Assembly (NCBI RefSeq): GCF_014779655.1
Contig: NZ_JACXYX010000001.1
Coordinates: 186,001 to 250,000, forward strand
Reading direction: 5' to 3'
Source: Nocardioides ganghwensis
Lineage (GTDB): Bacteria; Actinomycetota; Actinomycetes; Propionibacteriales; Nocardioidaceae
DNA: 64,000 bases
Shown here: positions 17,291-25,478 of the stretch, one piece after another
Position numbering within the stretch: the first letter of the stretch is position 1
Layout: every line of letters starts with the position of its first letter
Notes under the pieces: generated by a model
What the model saw: the letters and a program-made list of their open reading frames with translations, nothing else
Database searches by the model: none
What the model was told of the DNA's origin: nothing
Translations under genes and position numbers: made by a program

Positions 17291-18271
17291 GTGACCGGAA
17301 TGAAGCGGACCACCGAGAAGAACCTGATGGTCTTCAGCGGCCGGGCCTACCCCGACCTCGCGACCGAGGTCGCCGACCTCCTCGAGTGCGGGCTCGTCCC
17401 CCAGGACGCGCGGGCGTTCGCCAACGGCGAGCTCTACGTGCGCTACGAGGAGTCCGTGCGCGGCTGTGACGCCTTCGTGATCCAGAGCCACACCGCTCCG
17501 ATCAACGAGTGGATCATGGAGCACCTGATCATGGTCGACGCGCTCAAGCGCGCATCGGCCAAGCGGATCACGGTCGTCATGCCGTTCTACGGGTATGCCC
17601 GCCAGGACAAGAAGCACCGCGGCCGCGAGCCGATCTCGGCCAGGCTGGTCGCCGACCTGTTCAAGACCGCCGGCGCCGACCGGCTCATCACCGTCGACCT
17701 GCACGCCGACCAGATCCAGGGCTTCTTCGACGGCCCCGTCGACCACCTGATGGCGCTGCCGATCCTCACCGACTACGTCAAGGAGAAGTACGGCGACCAG
17801 CAGCTCGCCGTGGTCTCCCCGGACGCCGGCCGGATCAAGGTCGCCGAGCGCTGGTCGGCCCGCCTCGGTGGCGTGCCGCTGGCCTTCATCCACAAGACCC
17901 GCCGCATCGACGTGGCCAACGAGGTCGTCGCCAACCGCGTCGTCGGCGAGGTCAAGGGCAAGATCTGCATCCTGACCGACGACATGGTCGACACCGGCGG
18001 CACGATCGTGAAGGCCGCGGAGGCGTGCATGGCCGACGGCGCGGCCGGCGTGATCATCGCCGCGACCCACCCGATCCTGTCGGACCCGGCCGTCGACCGG
18101 CTGAAGAACTCCTCCGCCATGGAGGTCGTGGTCACCAACACGCTGCCGGTCCCGCCGGAGAAGCAGTTCGACAAGCTCACCACGCTCTCGATCGCGCCGC
18201 TCATCGCCCGCGCGATCCGCGAGGTCTTCGAGGACGGCTCGGTGACCTCGATGTTCGACGGTCACGCCTGA
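17291..18271 (+). CDS. prs: Ribose-phosphate pyrophosphokinase
   Basis: 326 aa from GTG at 17291. It makes PRPP from ribose-5-P and ATP. Seen: FANGELYVRYEESVRGCDAFVIQS, the flexible-loop region YGYARQDKKHRGREPISARLV, the metal site VDLHADQIQGFF, and the PRPP-binding loop TDDMVDTGGTIVKAAE. GAGGAG sits 9 nt before the GTG; the in-frame ATG at 17300 would be too far away (18 nt), so the GTG is preferred. It is cytoplasmic. Its end overlaps the convergent mycothiol-enzyme gene by 10 nt. Confidence 0.97.
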   Translation: MTGMKRTTEKNLMVFSGRAYPDLATEVADLLECGLVPQDARAFANGELYVRYEESVRGCDAFVIQSHTAPINEWIMEHLIMVDALKRASAKRITVVMPFYGYARQDKKHRGREPISARLVADLFKTAGADRLITVDLHADQIQGFFDGPVDHLMALPILTDYVKEKYGDQQLAVVSPDAGRIKVAERWSARLGGVPLAFIHKTRRIDVANEVVANRVVGEVKGKICILTDDMVDTGGTIVKAAEACMADGAAGVIIAATHPILSDPAVDRLKNSSAMEVVVTNTLPVPPEKQFDKLTTLSIAPLIARAIREVFEDGSVTSMFDGHA

Positions 18272-18897
18272 GCCGGGAGCAGCTCCGTCCCCTCGCCGCT
18301 GAGTCCCTCGGCGACGCGCCCCCGGCCCATGCACACCATCAGCAGCTCCTGGACGGGTCCGGTGAGCGTCGGTCCGCGTCCGCGCGACCAGTCGATGTCG
18401 GTGGCGACCATCCGGGTGCCCTTCACCACCGCACGCGACCCTGACAGGAACGCGAGCGTCCGGCTCCGGTCGGCCGCCACGGCCGCGGCCTCGGGTGCCA
18501 TCTCGTGCCTCAGGCCGAGCGGTCGGAGGATGTCCTGGTGGTGCACGAGGGCGTCGATGAGGGGCTCGACAGGGGTCGTGGTGGGCACCTTGCGGGTGGA
18601 GGAGTCGTACGTCTGGAAGTCGGCGAGGATCGACTCCCTGGTCGATCGCTCACCCAGGCGTTTGACCTCCCGGAAGATCATCGCGTTGTAGCCGTGTCCG
18701 AGGTTGCGGGCGACCATCCCCGGCATCTGAGCCCAGCCGATCTGCGGGTGGGCGATGACGTGGGCGGCGACCTCCTTGACAGTCCATCCCTCGCAGAGCG
18801 ACGGCTGCTCCCACTGCTCGTCATCGAGGCCGGCCAGCGTCGCAGCGAGGGAGCGTCGCTCCTCATGGATGTGCTGCCAGATCGTGGCCTTGTCCAT
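18262..18897 (-). CDS. Mycothiol-dependent maleylpyruvate isomerase family (DinB-like)
   Basis: 211 aa. The N-terminal four-helix DinB/MDMPI domain is seen as HEERRSLAATLAGLDDEQWEQPSLCEGWTVKEVAAHVIAH (residues 10-49), with the His-rich helix that binds metal. The C-terminal part (DIDWSRGRGPTLTGPVQELLMVCMGR) is the usual second domain. Family members use mycothiol in isomerisation, S-transfer or detoxification; the substrate is unknown. Upstream and divergent are a perfect 19-bp palindrome and a MarR gene remnant, which suggests it once belonged to a MarR-controlled detoxification pair. Confidence 0.85.
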   Translation of the reverse strand: MDKATIWQHIHEERRSLAATLAGLDDEQWEQPSLCEGWTVKEVAAHVIAHPQIGWAQMPGMVARNLGHGYNAMIFREVKRLGERSTRESILADFQTYDSSTRKVPTTTPVEPLIDALVHHQDILRPLGLRHEMAPEAAAVAADRSRTLAFLSGSRAVVKGTRMVATDIDWSRGRGPTLTGPVQELLMVCMGRGRVAEGLSGEGTELLPAQA

Positions 18898-18934
18898 CGC
18901 CAGCGCTCCGCGGTAGTCAGAGAGTCGTACTACA

Positions 18935-18953
18935 TGGTCAGCCTGGCTGACCA
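18935..18953. promoter_or_regulatory. Perfect 19-bp inverted repeat, candidate MarR operator
   Basis: TGGTCAGCC-T-GGCTGACCA is a perfect 9-bp inverted repeat around one central base. It lies between the divergent mycothiol-enzyme gene and the MarR remnant, where a MarR dimer would bind. On the minus strand TTGACG lies a few bases beyond it, and a second weaker repeat (GTAGT...ACTAC, 18913-18933) overlaps. Confidence 0.65.
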
Positions 18954-18993
18954 ATACCGTCAAGGGAGAAGTCCGTGCAGCTGCCCACCGCGC

Positions 18994-19170
18994 GACGCCC
19001 GGGCCCGGCTGATCCGGATCTCCCAGCGGGGCAAGGAGGCCCAGGCGTGCGCGCGCGAGATGGAGCAGCGGCTCGACGCGGAGTTCGAGGCGCACCTGGG
19101 TCCGCGGCGGATGCGCGAGCTCAGGCGGTCGCTGGAGTCCTTGCGCGAGATCACCGACCCCTACGCCTGA
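18994..19170 (+). pseudogene. MarR family regulator remnant (C-terminal 58 codons only)
   Basis: The last 58 codons read [58 protein letters not shown]. This matches the end of a MarR protein: the D-x-R-A-R-L wing of the winged helix followed by the dimerisation helices. The recognition helix and the N-terminus are missing. Just upstream, AAGGGAG and a GTG at 18975 look like the old translation start, but that GTG is in a different frame from the remnant. The pattern suggests an internal deletion that joined the old start to the tail out of frame. It converges on pepN with a 10-nt overlap. Confidence 0.75.
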
Positions 19171-21605
19171 GGCAGGGTGCGCTGGAGGTCGTCGAGGGAG
19201 TCGTTCCACGAACGGGCGAGCACGGTCGGGACGTCCCCCTCCAGCGCGGCGGCGACGGTGTCGCGCAGCTCCAGTCGGGACTCCGTGCTGAGTGGCAGGC
19301 TCGGGAACGCGTCGCCGATGACGTCGCCCATCGCCTGGCCCGAGCGGCGGGCGAGGTCGAGGCCGTCGGTGACGTAGCGGGTGAGGTAGGGGCGGACCAG
19401 GTCGGCCTGCTCCCACCCCCAGAACCCGGCGGCGACGGCGTCGAACTCGTGGTTGCCCAGCTCGCCGCCCATCAGGCGGTCCCAGGCCTCGGCCTTGGCC
19501 TCGGGCGTGGGTACGGCGGCCCGCGCCGTGAGTGCCGCGTGGTGCCCCGCGACGGACCGGTCGCGCTCGGCCTCCGCGTCGATGTGGGACGGGTCGCCCA
19601 GCTCGGCCAGCCGGTGCACCGCGGCCCAGCGGACCCCCGGGTCGACCTCGTCGCCCCGCTCGAGCCACTCGACGAGGAAGGTCCGGTCGGCGCTGAGCCG
19701 GGCCAGCGCCCGGGACGCGCCCGGGGCGAGGTCGGGGACGCCGCCCTCCACGGCATGGCGCGCGAGGTCGGCGACGACCGCCAGGTGGCCGGCCACGTCC
19801 TCCGGCGCGGCGTAGCGCCGGGTGACGGACTGCAGCGCCTTCATCACGCCCTCGAAGACCAGCGGGTGGGTCTCGGGTCGCAGGTGCCGGTCCGCGAGGT
19901 CGACGAGGTCGCCGACGCCGATGACCTGCGACTCGCACAGGTCGACCGCCGTCCACCACAGCATCGCCCGGGTCAGCTGCGACTCGACCGACGACAGCCC
20001 GGCCGTGATCGCGGCCCACGACTGCTCGTCGGGCCGGATCACCGCGAACGTCTCGTCGCCGGAGTTGGGCACCACGACCCGGCCGGCGAACTCCTCGAGC
20101 CGCACGGGCTGGCCGCCGAGGTGCACGTCGCGGGAGCCGACGAGCCGCATGTCGTCGTCGTAGGCCGACACGGTGAGGCGGTGCGGCCGCGAGCCCTCGC
20201 GGGTGAGGACGGGCACGCCTGAGTCGTCGCGGGTCACCCGCAGCGTGTCGAAGCCGGTCGTACGCAGCCACGCCTCGGCCCACGCGCGTACGTCGTGGTC
20301 GCTGGCCGAGTCGAGGGAGTCGAGGAAGGCGGCGAGGTCGGCGTTGCCGAAGGCGTGCTTGGTGAGGTGCGTGTTGACCCCGGCGAGGAAGTCCTCCTCG
20401 CCGAGCCAGTGGCCGAGCTGCGCGAGGGCGGCGTTGCCCTTGGCGTAGGTGATCATGTCGAAGTTGGCGAACGCCGTGTCGACGTCGACGATCTTGTCGG
20501 TGTCCTCGGCGATCGGGTGGGTCGAGCGGCGCCGGTCGGCGCGGTAGCCCGCGGGCTTGCGGGTGATCGCGGCCGACGTCCACGCGTCGGTGTAGCCCGC
20601 GGCCGTCCCGGCCACGTCGTAGCCCATGAAGTCGGCGAACGACTCGTTGAGCCACGAGTCCTCCCACCACGTCATCGTCACCAGGTCGCCGAACCACATG
20701 TGCGCCATCTCGTGCGCGATCGTCGAGGCCATCCACTGGCGCTCGAGCTCGGTCGGGGTGCCCTTCATCAACGCCTGGTCGCGGTAGACGACGCACCCGG
20801 GGAACTCCATCGCACCCCAGTTGAGGCCGGGCGCGAAGACCTGCTGGTAGTCGGCGTAGGGGTACTCCGGCTCGAAGACGGTCGTGTAGTGCTGGAAGCA
20901 CGTGCTGGTGATGCGCCGGAGCTCGTCGGCGAAGCGGCGGAGGTCGTGCTCCTGCGAGGCCCGCGCGTGCCAGCCGAAGGGCAGGGTGCCGCCGGGAGCC
21001 GGGGCGTACGGCTCGTCCCACGTCACCGACACCCACGGCCCGCCGACGAGGGTGAAGAGGTAGGACGAGAACGGCGGGGTGGTCTCGAAGGTCCAGGTGT
21101 CGTGGGTGGTGTCACCGGTGGTCCCGGTGGACCGGCCGGCGAGCCGGCCGTTGGCGAGGACGGTCCAGTGCGACGGCGCCGTGACCGTCACGTCGAAGGT
21201 CGACTTGATGTCGGGCTGGTCGAAGCAGGGGATGACCTTCTGCGTGATGTCCATCGAGGTGTGCGCGCAGACGTAGCGCTCGCCGTCGGCCGGGTCGACC
21301 GTGACCGTCATCCCGTCGCCGTCGGTGACGTAGGGCATCCGCGCGGTCACGCGGACCGTGTTGGTCGCGGCCAGGTCGGGCAGCGGGATCCGCCCCTCGG
21401 CGTACGCCGCCGGCCGGCCGTCGAGGGTGACCTCGGTGGCGCCGTTGAGCTCGAGGAAGGTGGAGGCGCCGGGCCGGGTGCAGCCGAAGGAGATCGTCGC
21501 CTCGACACCGAAGTCCTCGGTGGAGGTGAGGTCGAGGTGGACCTCGGTGCGGACGTCGGTCAGCAGGGCGGCGCGCTCGCGCGCCTCGGGGAGCATCAGG
21601 GGCAC
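19161..21605 (-). CDS. pepN: Aminopeptidase N (M1 family)
   Basis: 814 aa. Zinc site [27 protein letters not shown] (about residue 295 on) supplies HExxH and the distal Glu. The exopeptidase motif is GAMEF in [15 protein letters not shown] rather than the common GAMEN. The N-terminal beta domain and C-terminal helical ERAP1-like domain are both present; length fits actinobacterial PepN. It removes N-terminal residues from peptides in the cytoplasm. The GTG start has a TAGGGT -10 box 6 nt upstream, so it is probably leaderless. Confidence 0.95.
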   Translation of the reverse strand: MPLMLPEARERAALLTDVRTEVHLDLTSTEDFGVEATISFGCTRPGASTFLELNGATEVTLDGRPAAYAEGRIPLPDLAATNTVRVTARMPYVTDGDGMTVTVDPADGERYVCAHTSMDITQKVIPCFDQPDIKSTFDVTVTAPSHWTVLANGRLAGRSTGTTGDTTHDTWTFETTPPFSSYLFTLVGGPWVSVTWDEPYAPAPGGTLPFGWHARASQEHDLRRFADELRRITSTCFQHYTTVFEPEYPYADYQQVFAPGLNWGAMEFPGCVVYRDQALMKGTPTELERQWMASTIAHEMAHMWFGDLVTMTWWEDSWLNESFADFMGYDVAGTAAGYTDAWTSAAITRKPAGYRADRRRSTHPIAEDTDKIVDVDTAFANFDMITYAKGNAALAQLGHWLGEEDFLAGVNTHLTKHAFGNADLAAFLDSLDSASDHDVRAWAEAWLRTTGFDTLRVTRDDSGVPVLTREGSRPHRLTVSAYDDDMRLVGSRDVHLGGQPVRLEEFAGRVVVPNSGDETFAVIRPDEQSWAAITAGLSSVESQLTRAMLWWTAVDLCESQVIGVGDLVDLADRHLRPETHPLVFEGVMKALQSVTRRYAAPEDVAGHLAVVADLARHAVEGGVPDLAPGASRALARLSADRTFLVEWLERGDEVDPGVRWAAVHRLAELGDPSHIDAEAERDRSVAGHHAALTARAAVPTPEAKAEAWDRLMGGELGNHEFDAVAAGFWGWEQADLVRPYLTRYVTDGLDLARRSGQAMGDVIGDAFPSLPLSTESRLELRDTVAAALEGDVPTVLARSWNDSLDDLQRTLPQA

Positions 21606-21611
21606 CGGGCA

Positions 21612-21617
21612 ACCCTA
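21612..21617 (-). promoter_or_regulatory. -10 box, leaderless start of pepN
   Basis: Minus-strand TAGGGT ends 6 nt before the GTG at 21605. Confidence 0.55.
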
Positions 21618-21839
21618 GGGGGCCCGCCCGCGCGACGGCATCCGGGATTCGACCGGGCGTGCGGGCGGGGTCTAGAGTTGACGGGTTGCCTCGGCGAGGG
21701 AGCCCGTACGACCAGGACTCCGTGATCGACTGGGCCGGTCCGCACTGCTGCGCCGCGCTCACGATCCGGAGCGCGGCGTTCGTCGTCTCCGGCCTCGAGG
21801 CCCCCGAACCTCACCCCGATCCCGACCCAGGAGAAGAAG

Positions 21840-22520
21840 ATGTCTGCCCCCGAGAAGATCACCACCGAGGCCCGCACCGAGTTCGGCAAGGGTGCCGCGC
21901 GCCGCATCCGTCGCGAGGACAAGATCCCCGCCGTCATCTACGGTCACGGCAACGACCCCGTCCACGTGATCCTGCCCGGCCACCAGACGATGATGGCCCT
22001 CAAGCACGGCGGCGCCAACGCGCTGCTCGCGCTCGACATCGAGGGCTCCGAGCAGCTCGCCCTGACCAAGGACGTGCAGATCGACCCGATCCGCCGCGTC
22101 ATCGAGCACGTCGACTTCGTCGCCGTCCGTCGCGGCGAGAAGGTCACCGTCGACGTCCCCGTCCACGTGACCGGCGACGCCGCCCCGGACACGCTGGTCG
22201 TCACCGAGAACGCCGTCGTGTCCGTCGAGGCCGAGGCCACCCACATCCCCGAGTTCTTCGAGGTCTCCGTCCAGGACGCCCCGATCGGCACCCAGATCCA
22301 CGCCAAGGACCTGGACCTCCCCTCGGGCACCACGCTGCTCGCCGACGAGGAGCTGCTCATCGTCAACGTGACCGAGCAGATCTCCGCCGAGGCCCTCGAG
22401 GCCGAGCTGGAGGAGGCCGAGGCCGAGGCCGGCATCGAGCACGACGCCCCCGAGGCCGAGGCTGCCGAGGGCGACGAGGCCCCGGCCGAGGACGCCGGCG
22501 AGGGCTCCGACTCCGAGTGA
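21840..22520 (+). CDS. rplY: 50S ribosomal protein bL25 (CTC form)
   Basis: 226 aa. The N-terminal L25 domain binds 5S rRNA ([28 protein letters not shown], residues 9-36); the C-terminal TL5/CTC domain follows ([39 protein letters not shown]). The last 45 residues are a low-complexity Glu/Ala tail, usual in actinobacteria. GGAGAAGAAG precedes the ATG. A 234-bp untranslated region separates it from divergent pepN. It forms the conserved pair with pth. Confidence 0.96.
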   Translation: MSAPEKITTEARTEFGKGAARRIRREDKIPAVIYGHGNDPVHVILPGHQTMMALKHGGANALLALDIEGSEQLALTKDVQIDPIRRVIEHVDFVAVRRGEKVTVDVPVHVTGDAAPDTLVVTENAVVSVEAEATHIPEFFEVSVQDAPIGTQIHAKDLDLPSGTTLLADEELLIVNVTEQISAEALEAELEEAEAEAGIEHDAPEAEAAEGDEAPAEDAGEGSDSE

Positions 22521-22524
22521 CCGA

Positions 22525-22543
22525 GCGGGCACGTCGTGCCCGC
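22525..22543. terminator. Palindromic hairpin after rplY
   Basis: GCGGGCACG-T-CGTGCCCGC begins 5 nt after the rplY stop codon. It is a near-perfect palindrome that can fold into a short hairpin. No U-run follows. Confidence 0.45.
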
Positions 22544-22553
22544 CCTCACCGCC

Positions 22554-22597
22554 GACCGGGCGGTTCCTCCCCACTGCCGGGGACGAACCGCCCGGTC
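22554..22597. terminator. Long hairpin between rplY and pth
   Basis: Arms 22554-22566 and 22585-22597 (GACCGGGCGGTTC / GAACCGCCCGGTC) pair over 13 bp. After one mismatch a further 5 bp (TCCCC/GGGGA) form around a 6-nt loop. There is no U-tract. It is a strong candidate terminator or processing site; its 3' arm runs into the 32-bp tandem repeat. Confidence 0.55.
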
Positions 22598-22654
22598 GTC
22601 GCACGTGACGGGGGAGGACGTGCCCGGTCGTCGCACGTGACGGGGGAGGACGTG
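22591..22654 (+). repeat. Two tandem copies of a 32-bp unit
   Basis: 22591-22622 and 22623-22654 are identical 32-bp units beginning CCCGGTCGTCGCACGTGACG, with six more matching bases after. They lie in the rplY-pth gap, just before the pth start. The origin looks like a recent slippage duplication. Confidence 0.85.
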
Positions 22655-22687
22655 CCCGGTCACCGGGATGGAAGGATGGATGGGGTG

Positions 22688-23272
22688 ATGGAGCAGAGCG
22701 ATGTGTGGCTGGTCGTCGGCCTCGGCAACCCTGGCCCCGCGTACGCCGGGCACCGCCACAACGTCGGCTACCTCGTCACCGACGAGCTGGCCTCCCGGAT
22801 GGGCAGTCCCTTCCGGTCGCACAAGTCCGGGCGCGCCGACGTCGTCGAGGGCAGGCTGTCCCTGGGCGGTCCGCGCGTCGTGCTGGCCCGCGCTCGCGGC
22901 TACATGAACGAGTCCGGCGGTCCGGTGAAGGCGCTCGCCACCTTCTACAAGGTCGCGCCCGACCACGTGATCGCGATCCACGACGAGCTCGACATCGCCT
23001 TCGGGACGTTGCGGGTCAAGCTCGGCGGCGGGGACAACGGGCACAACGGCCTCAAGTCGATGCGCTCGTCGCTCGGCACGGGCGACTTCTACCGCGTCCG
23101 CGCCGGCATCGGGCGGCCCCCCGGTCGCCAGGACGTCGCCGACTTCGTGCTGTCCAACTACTCGACCGTCGAGCGCAAGGAGCTGCCCTTCCAGGTCTCC
23201 GACGCCGCCGACGCGGTCGAGTCGCTGATCACCGACGGCCTCGAGAAGACCCAGCAGCGCTTCAACTCCTGA
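22688..23272 (+). CDS. pth: Peptidyl-tRNA hydrolase
   Basis: 194 aa. It cleaves peptidyl-tRNA released from stalled ribosomes. Seen: [22 protein letters not shown] with catalytic His24, the [13 protein letters not shown] substrate loop, the [28 protein letters not shown] signature, and [22 protein letters not shown]. The ATG at 22688 is preferred because family similarity starts there; an in-frame ATG 12 nt upstream is possible. It is the last gene of the conserved glmU-prs-rplY-pth stretch; the EPS locus begins after it. Confidence 0.95.
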   Translation: MEQSDVWLVVGLGNPGPAYAGHRHNVGYLVTDELASRMGSPFRSHKSGRADVVEGRLSLGGPRVVLARARGYMNESGGPVKALATFYKVAPDHVIAIHDELDIAFGTLRVKLGGGDNGHNGLKSMRSSLGTGDFYRVRAGIGRPPGRQDVADFVLSNYSTVERKELPFQVSDAADAVESLITDGLEKTQQRFNS

Positions 23273-23273
23273 G

Positions 23274-23328
23274 CCCGGCTCGCCCACCCGGCTCACCCAT
23301 CCCGGCTCACCAATCCCGGCTCACCAAT
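23274..23328 (+). repeat. Short direct repeats, 14-bp unit, about four copies
   Basis: Starting 2 nt after the pth stop, the unit CCCGGCTCACCAAT recurs: 23274-23286 (13 bp, diverged), 23287-23300, 23301-23314 and 23315-23328, the last two identical. There is no spacer, so it is a minisatellite and not a CRISPR array. Confidence 0.85.
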
Positions 23329-23390
23329 ATCGGCGAATCGGCCACCGGCCGCGGCGTACGACGGACCGGGCGGCGGCACCATGGCGGGGC

Positions 23391-23425
23391 CACACCGGAG
23401 CGACCGTGCGCGGTCGCTCGGTGTG
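23391..23425. terminator. 15-bp hairpin ahead of methyltransferase gene
   Basis: Arms 23391-23406 and 23411-23425 pair over 15 bp with one bulged G and a TGCG loop. It ends 25 nt before the TTG start at 23451. It could terminate pth transcription or act in the leader of the methyltransferase mRNA. No U-tract. Confidence 0.5.
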
Positions 23426-23450
23426 GACCACACGTCGAAGGGGATCCACC

Positions 23451-24167
23451 TTGAGCTCGCTCCTGTCACCCGCAACCGTCGGCCGCCGCTCCCGGGACGC
23501 CCTGATCCGCGCCCGCGGACGGATGATCTTCGCCGTGCCGGACACGTGGCGCGGCCGCGTGGCGGCGACGCTGCCCGCCCGGCTGGTCCCGCCCGAGATG
23601 CGGCCCGGCTTCTTCGAGCACTTCTTCGACGAGGGCGACCCGTTCGGGTTCGACGTCCACCCCGAGGAGCAGCTCAAGTTCGACCGCACCCTCGAGGTCT
23701 GCGGTGACGGTCCGCTGGGACGCGTGCTGGAGCTCGGCTGCGCCGTCGGGTCCTTCACCGAGGTGCTCGCGCCCCGCGCCACCGACGTGCTGGCCCTCGA
23801 CGTGTCACAGTCCGCGGTCGACCAGGTGCTGCGGCGGTTGAGCGGGCACGACAACGTCCGGGCCGTCGCGATGAGCATCCCGGACGAGTTCCCCGACGAC
23901 ACCTTCGACCTCGTCGTCGCCTCCGACGTCCTCTACTACCTCCCGGTGCCGGTCCTCCAGCAGTGCGTGGACCGGATCGAGGCCAGCCTGGCCCCGGGCG
24001 GAGCCTTCGTCTCGGTCCACTACGTGCCCCGGATGGGCAGCGTCCTCAACGGCGACGAGGCGCACGACGTCGTGACCGCCCACACCCGCCTCGAGCACGT
24101 GCTGTCCGAGCGCACGGAGTTCGGGGCCGGTCGGACATACCGGGTCGACCGCTTCGTGAAGTCCTGA
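23451..24167 (+). CDS. Class I SAM methyltransferase (NodS-like)
   Basis: 238 aa from a TTG preceded by GAAGGGG. SAM motif I is RVLELGCAVGSFTEVLAPRATDVLALDVS (about residues 85-113), then motif IV LVVASDVLYYLP. The arrangement FFDEGDPFGFDVHPEEQLKFDRTL before motif I resembles NodS-type methyltransferases found beside glycan genes. It would methylate an amino or hydroxyl group of a sugar or lipid (inference). It ends at a strong bidirectional terminator. Other possible starts are ATGs at 23406 (inside the hairpin) and 23523. Confidence 0.8.
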   Translation: MSSLLSPATVGRRSRDALIRARGRMIFAVPDTWRGRVAATLPARLVPPEMRPGFFEHFFDEGDPFGFDVHPEEQLKFDRTLEVCGDGPLGRVLELGCAVGSFTEVLAPRATDVLALDVSQSAVDQVLRRLSGHDNVRAVAMSIPDEFPDDTFDLVVASDVLYYLPVPVLQQCVDRIEASLAPGGAFVSVHYVPRMGSVLNGDEAHDVVTAHTRLEHVLSERTEFGAGRTYRVDRFVKS

Positions 24168-24228
24168 TCCGCCCCGACCGCCGACCGGTCGCCGACGGAG
24201 CAGACCGATCCACATCAGGACGGACAGC

Positions 24229-24263
24229 GAACCGGCCCGCCCCCACGGGGGGCGGGCCGGTTC
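24229..24263. terminator. Bidirectional terminator, 16-bp perfect stem
   Basis: GAACCGGCCCGCCCCC (24229-24244) pairs perfectly with 24248-24263 around a 3-nt loop (ACG). It lies between the converging methyltransferase gene and the Cys-rich protein gene and would stop both transcripts. The minus-strand gene ends 8 bp away. Confidence 0.85.
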
Positions 24264-24270
24264 GTGTCGG

Positions 24271-25311
24271 TCAGTGCGTGGGCTTGGGGCAGACCGTCCC
24301 GGCCGTGGGTGCCTCGACGCGCTCGAGCCAGTCCTCGCGCCACAGCGGCAGGTGCTCGCGGGCGCAGAACCACGCACCCGCCGTGAAGTGGCCCTTGCAC
24401 ACGACGTCCTCGAGGGCGATGCACTCCTGCTTCATCTGCAGCAGCTCGCCCGTCTGCTCGTTGATGAGTCGCTCGACGCGCTGGTGCACGCGGAAGGTCT
24501 GGCCGCAGTACTGCACCATCTCGTGGGTGAAGAGCATGCCCCGGTGTGCCCCGCCCGAGTTGAGGGTCCGGCCGATCTCCTCCTTGGACCGCACCCGTAC
24601 CCAGTCGCCGGGCTGGAGGCCCAGCTTCTCGCCGTCGACGCGGTCCTTGCCGGCGACCTCGAGCGGCAGGTAGGGGCGCAGGCCGGCCTTGCGCGCGAGC
24701 TTGGTGACCAGGGCGCTGGAGCCGACGCGCACCAGCTCCGGGACGCCGACGTTGCCGACGCGGACCTCCCGGACGTACTGGCCGACGGCCTTCTCCGGCA
24801 TCGGCGTGGTGGCGCGGGTGGCCTCGGTCGCCTGGCAGCGGAACACCTCGCCCTTCTCGGGGTCCGTGCGGTGGGCGCCGATGTCCAGGAGCGGGAGCAG
24901 GCGCTCGGGTGCCACCGCGTGCGGGTCGTCGTCGGGCGACGACGCGTCGGCGTGCTCGAGCCAGATCTCCTTCCAGAAGATGCGGCACTCCGCCTGGCAG
25001 CCGCCGTGGCCGGAGCCGTCGCAGCGGGTCTCGTTGAGCAGGACCGCGTCGGTCATCCGCCTACTGCGGGACTCCTGGCCCATGTAGTCGCAGATCTTCT
25101 CGAGCCGGCGGTAGACGGTCATGGTCCGTCCGGCGAACTCGGTCATCTCGAGCATGAACGGGACGTTCTCGTAGGACCCCGTCTCGTCGAGGGTCTCGAG
25201 GATCTCGTGCAACGGCCGGAGCCGCACCCTGTCGCCGGGTCGCAGCGACCCGGGCTCGACCAGCCTCCTGGCCGATCCTGTCGTGATGGTCATGTGCACA
25301 TCGAGCCGCAC
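24271..25311 (-). CDS. Unrecognised protein with two tandem Cys/His domains
   Basis: 346 aa, no known family identified. It contains an internal duplication: residues 23-120 and 232-331 align along L-x-PGD-x-VR ... EI-x2-TL ... EM ... G-x-T ... V-x2-R-x-E ... C-x-G ... C ... W-K/R-E-x-W-LE. The first copy has C97, H102, C105 and C109, a candidate metal site. The second copy keeps C305, H308 and C316 and may be partly degenerate. A linker of about 110 residues joins them. No signal or membrane segment. The start may be GTG 25311 or ATG 25293; neither has a clear ribosome site. It is divergent from a glycosyltransferase gene at the edge of the EPS locus, so an EPS role is possible but unproven. 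Confidence 0.75.
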   Translation of the reverse strand: MRLDVHMTITTGSARRLVEPGSLRPGDRVRLRPLHEILETLDETGSYENVPFMLEMTEFAGRTMTVYRRLEKICDYMGQESRSRRMTDAVLLNETRCDGSGHGGCQAECRIFWKEIWLEHADASSPDDDPHAVAPERLLPLLDIGAHRTDPEKGEVFRCQATEATRATTPMPEKAVGQYVREVRVGNVGVPELVRVGSSALVTKLARKAGLRPYLPLEVAGKDRVDGEKLGLQPGDWVRVRSKEEIGRTLNSGGAHRGMLFTHEMVQYCGQTFRVHQRVERLINEQTGELLQMKQECIALEDVVCKGHFTAGAWFCAREHLPLWREDWLERVEAPTAGTVCPKPTH

Positions 25312-25431
25312 CGACGACGGCCGCGGGAGGGTGGCACGGGGGTTTTGCCCCAGAGAGGGTATGCCGGGGACGCCTGGTACCGACCAGACTCACCCGCAGG
25401 GGGAGGTGCCGGAGCGCGAGAGCGCGACGCG

Positions 25432-25469
25432 CTCGGCATCCACCCGGATACTCGGCATCCACCCGGATA
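25432..25469 (+). repeat. Two tandem copies of a 19-bp unit
   Basis: CTCGGCATCCACCCGGATA occurs at 25432-25450 and 25451-25469. It lies in the 167-bp divergent intergenic region, directly before the ribosome site of the glycosyltransferase gene at 25479. It may be slippage or a duplicated regulator site. Confidence 0.85.
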
Positions 25470-25478
25470 GGGGAGCAC

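Noticed and set aside
18262..21036. A very long minus frame joining pepN shadow to the mycothiol-enzyme gene
   Set aside because: pepN is encoded in another minus frame with a clear HExxH site; only the part from ATG 18897 matches a family.
23274..23328. Possible CRISPR array
   Set aside because: Repeats are only 14 bp and directly adjacent with no spacers; no cas genes occur in the window.
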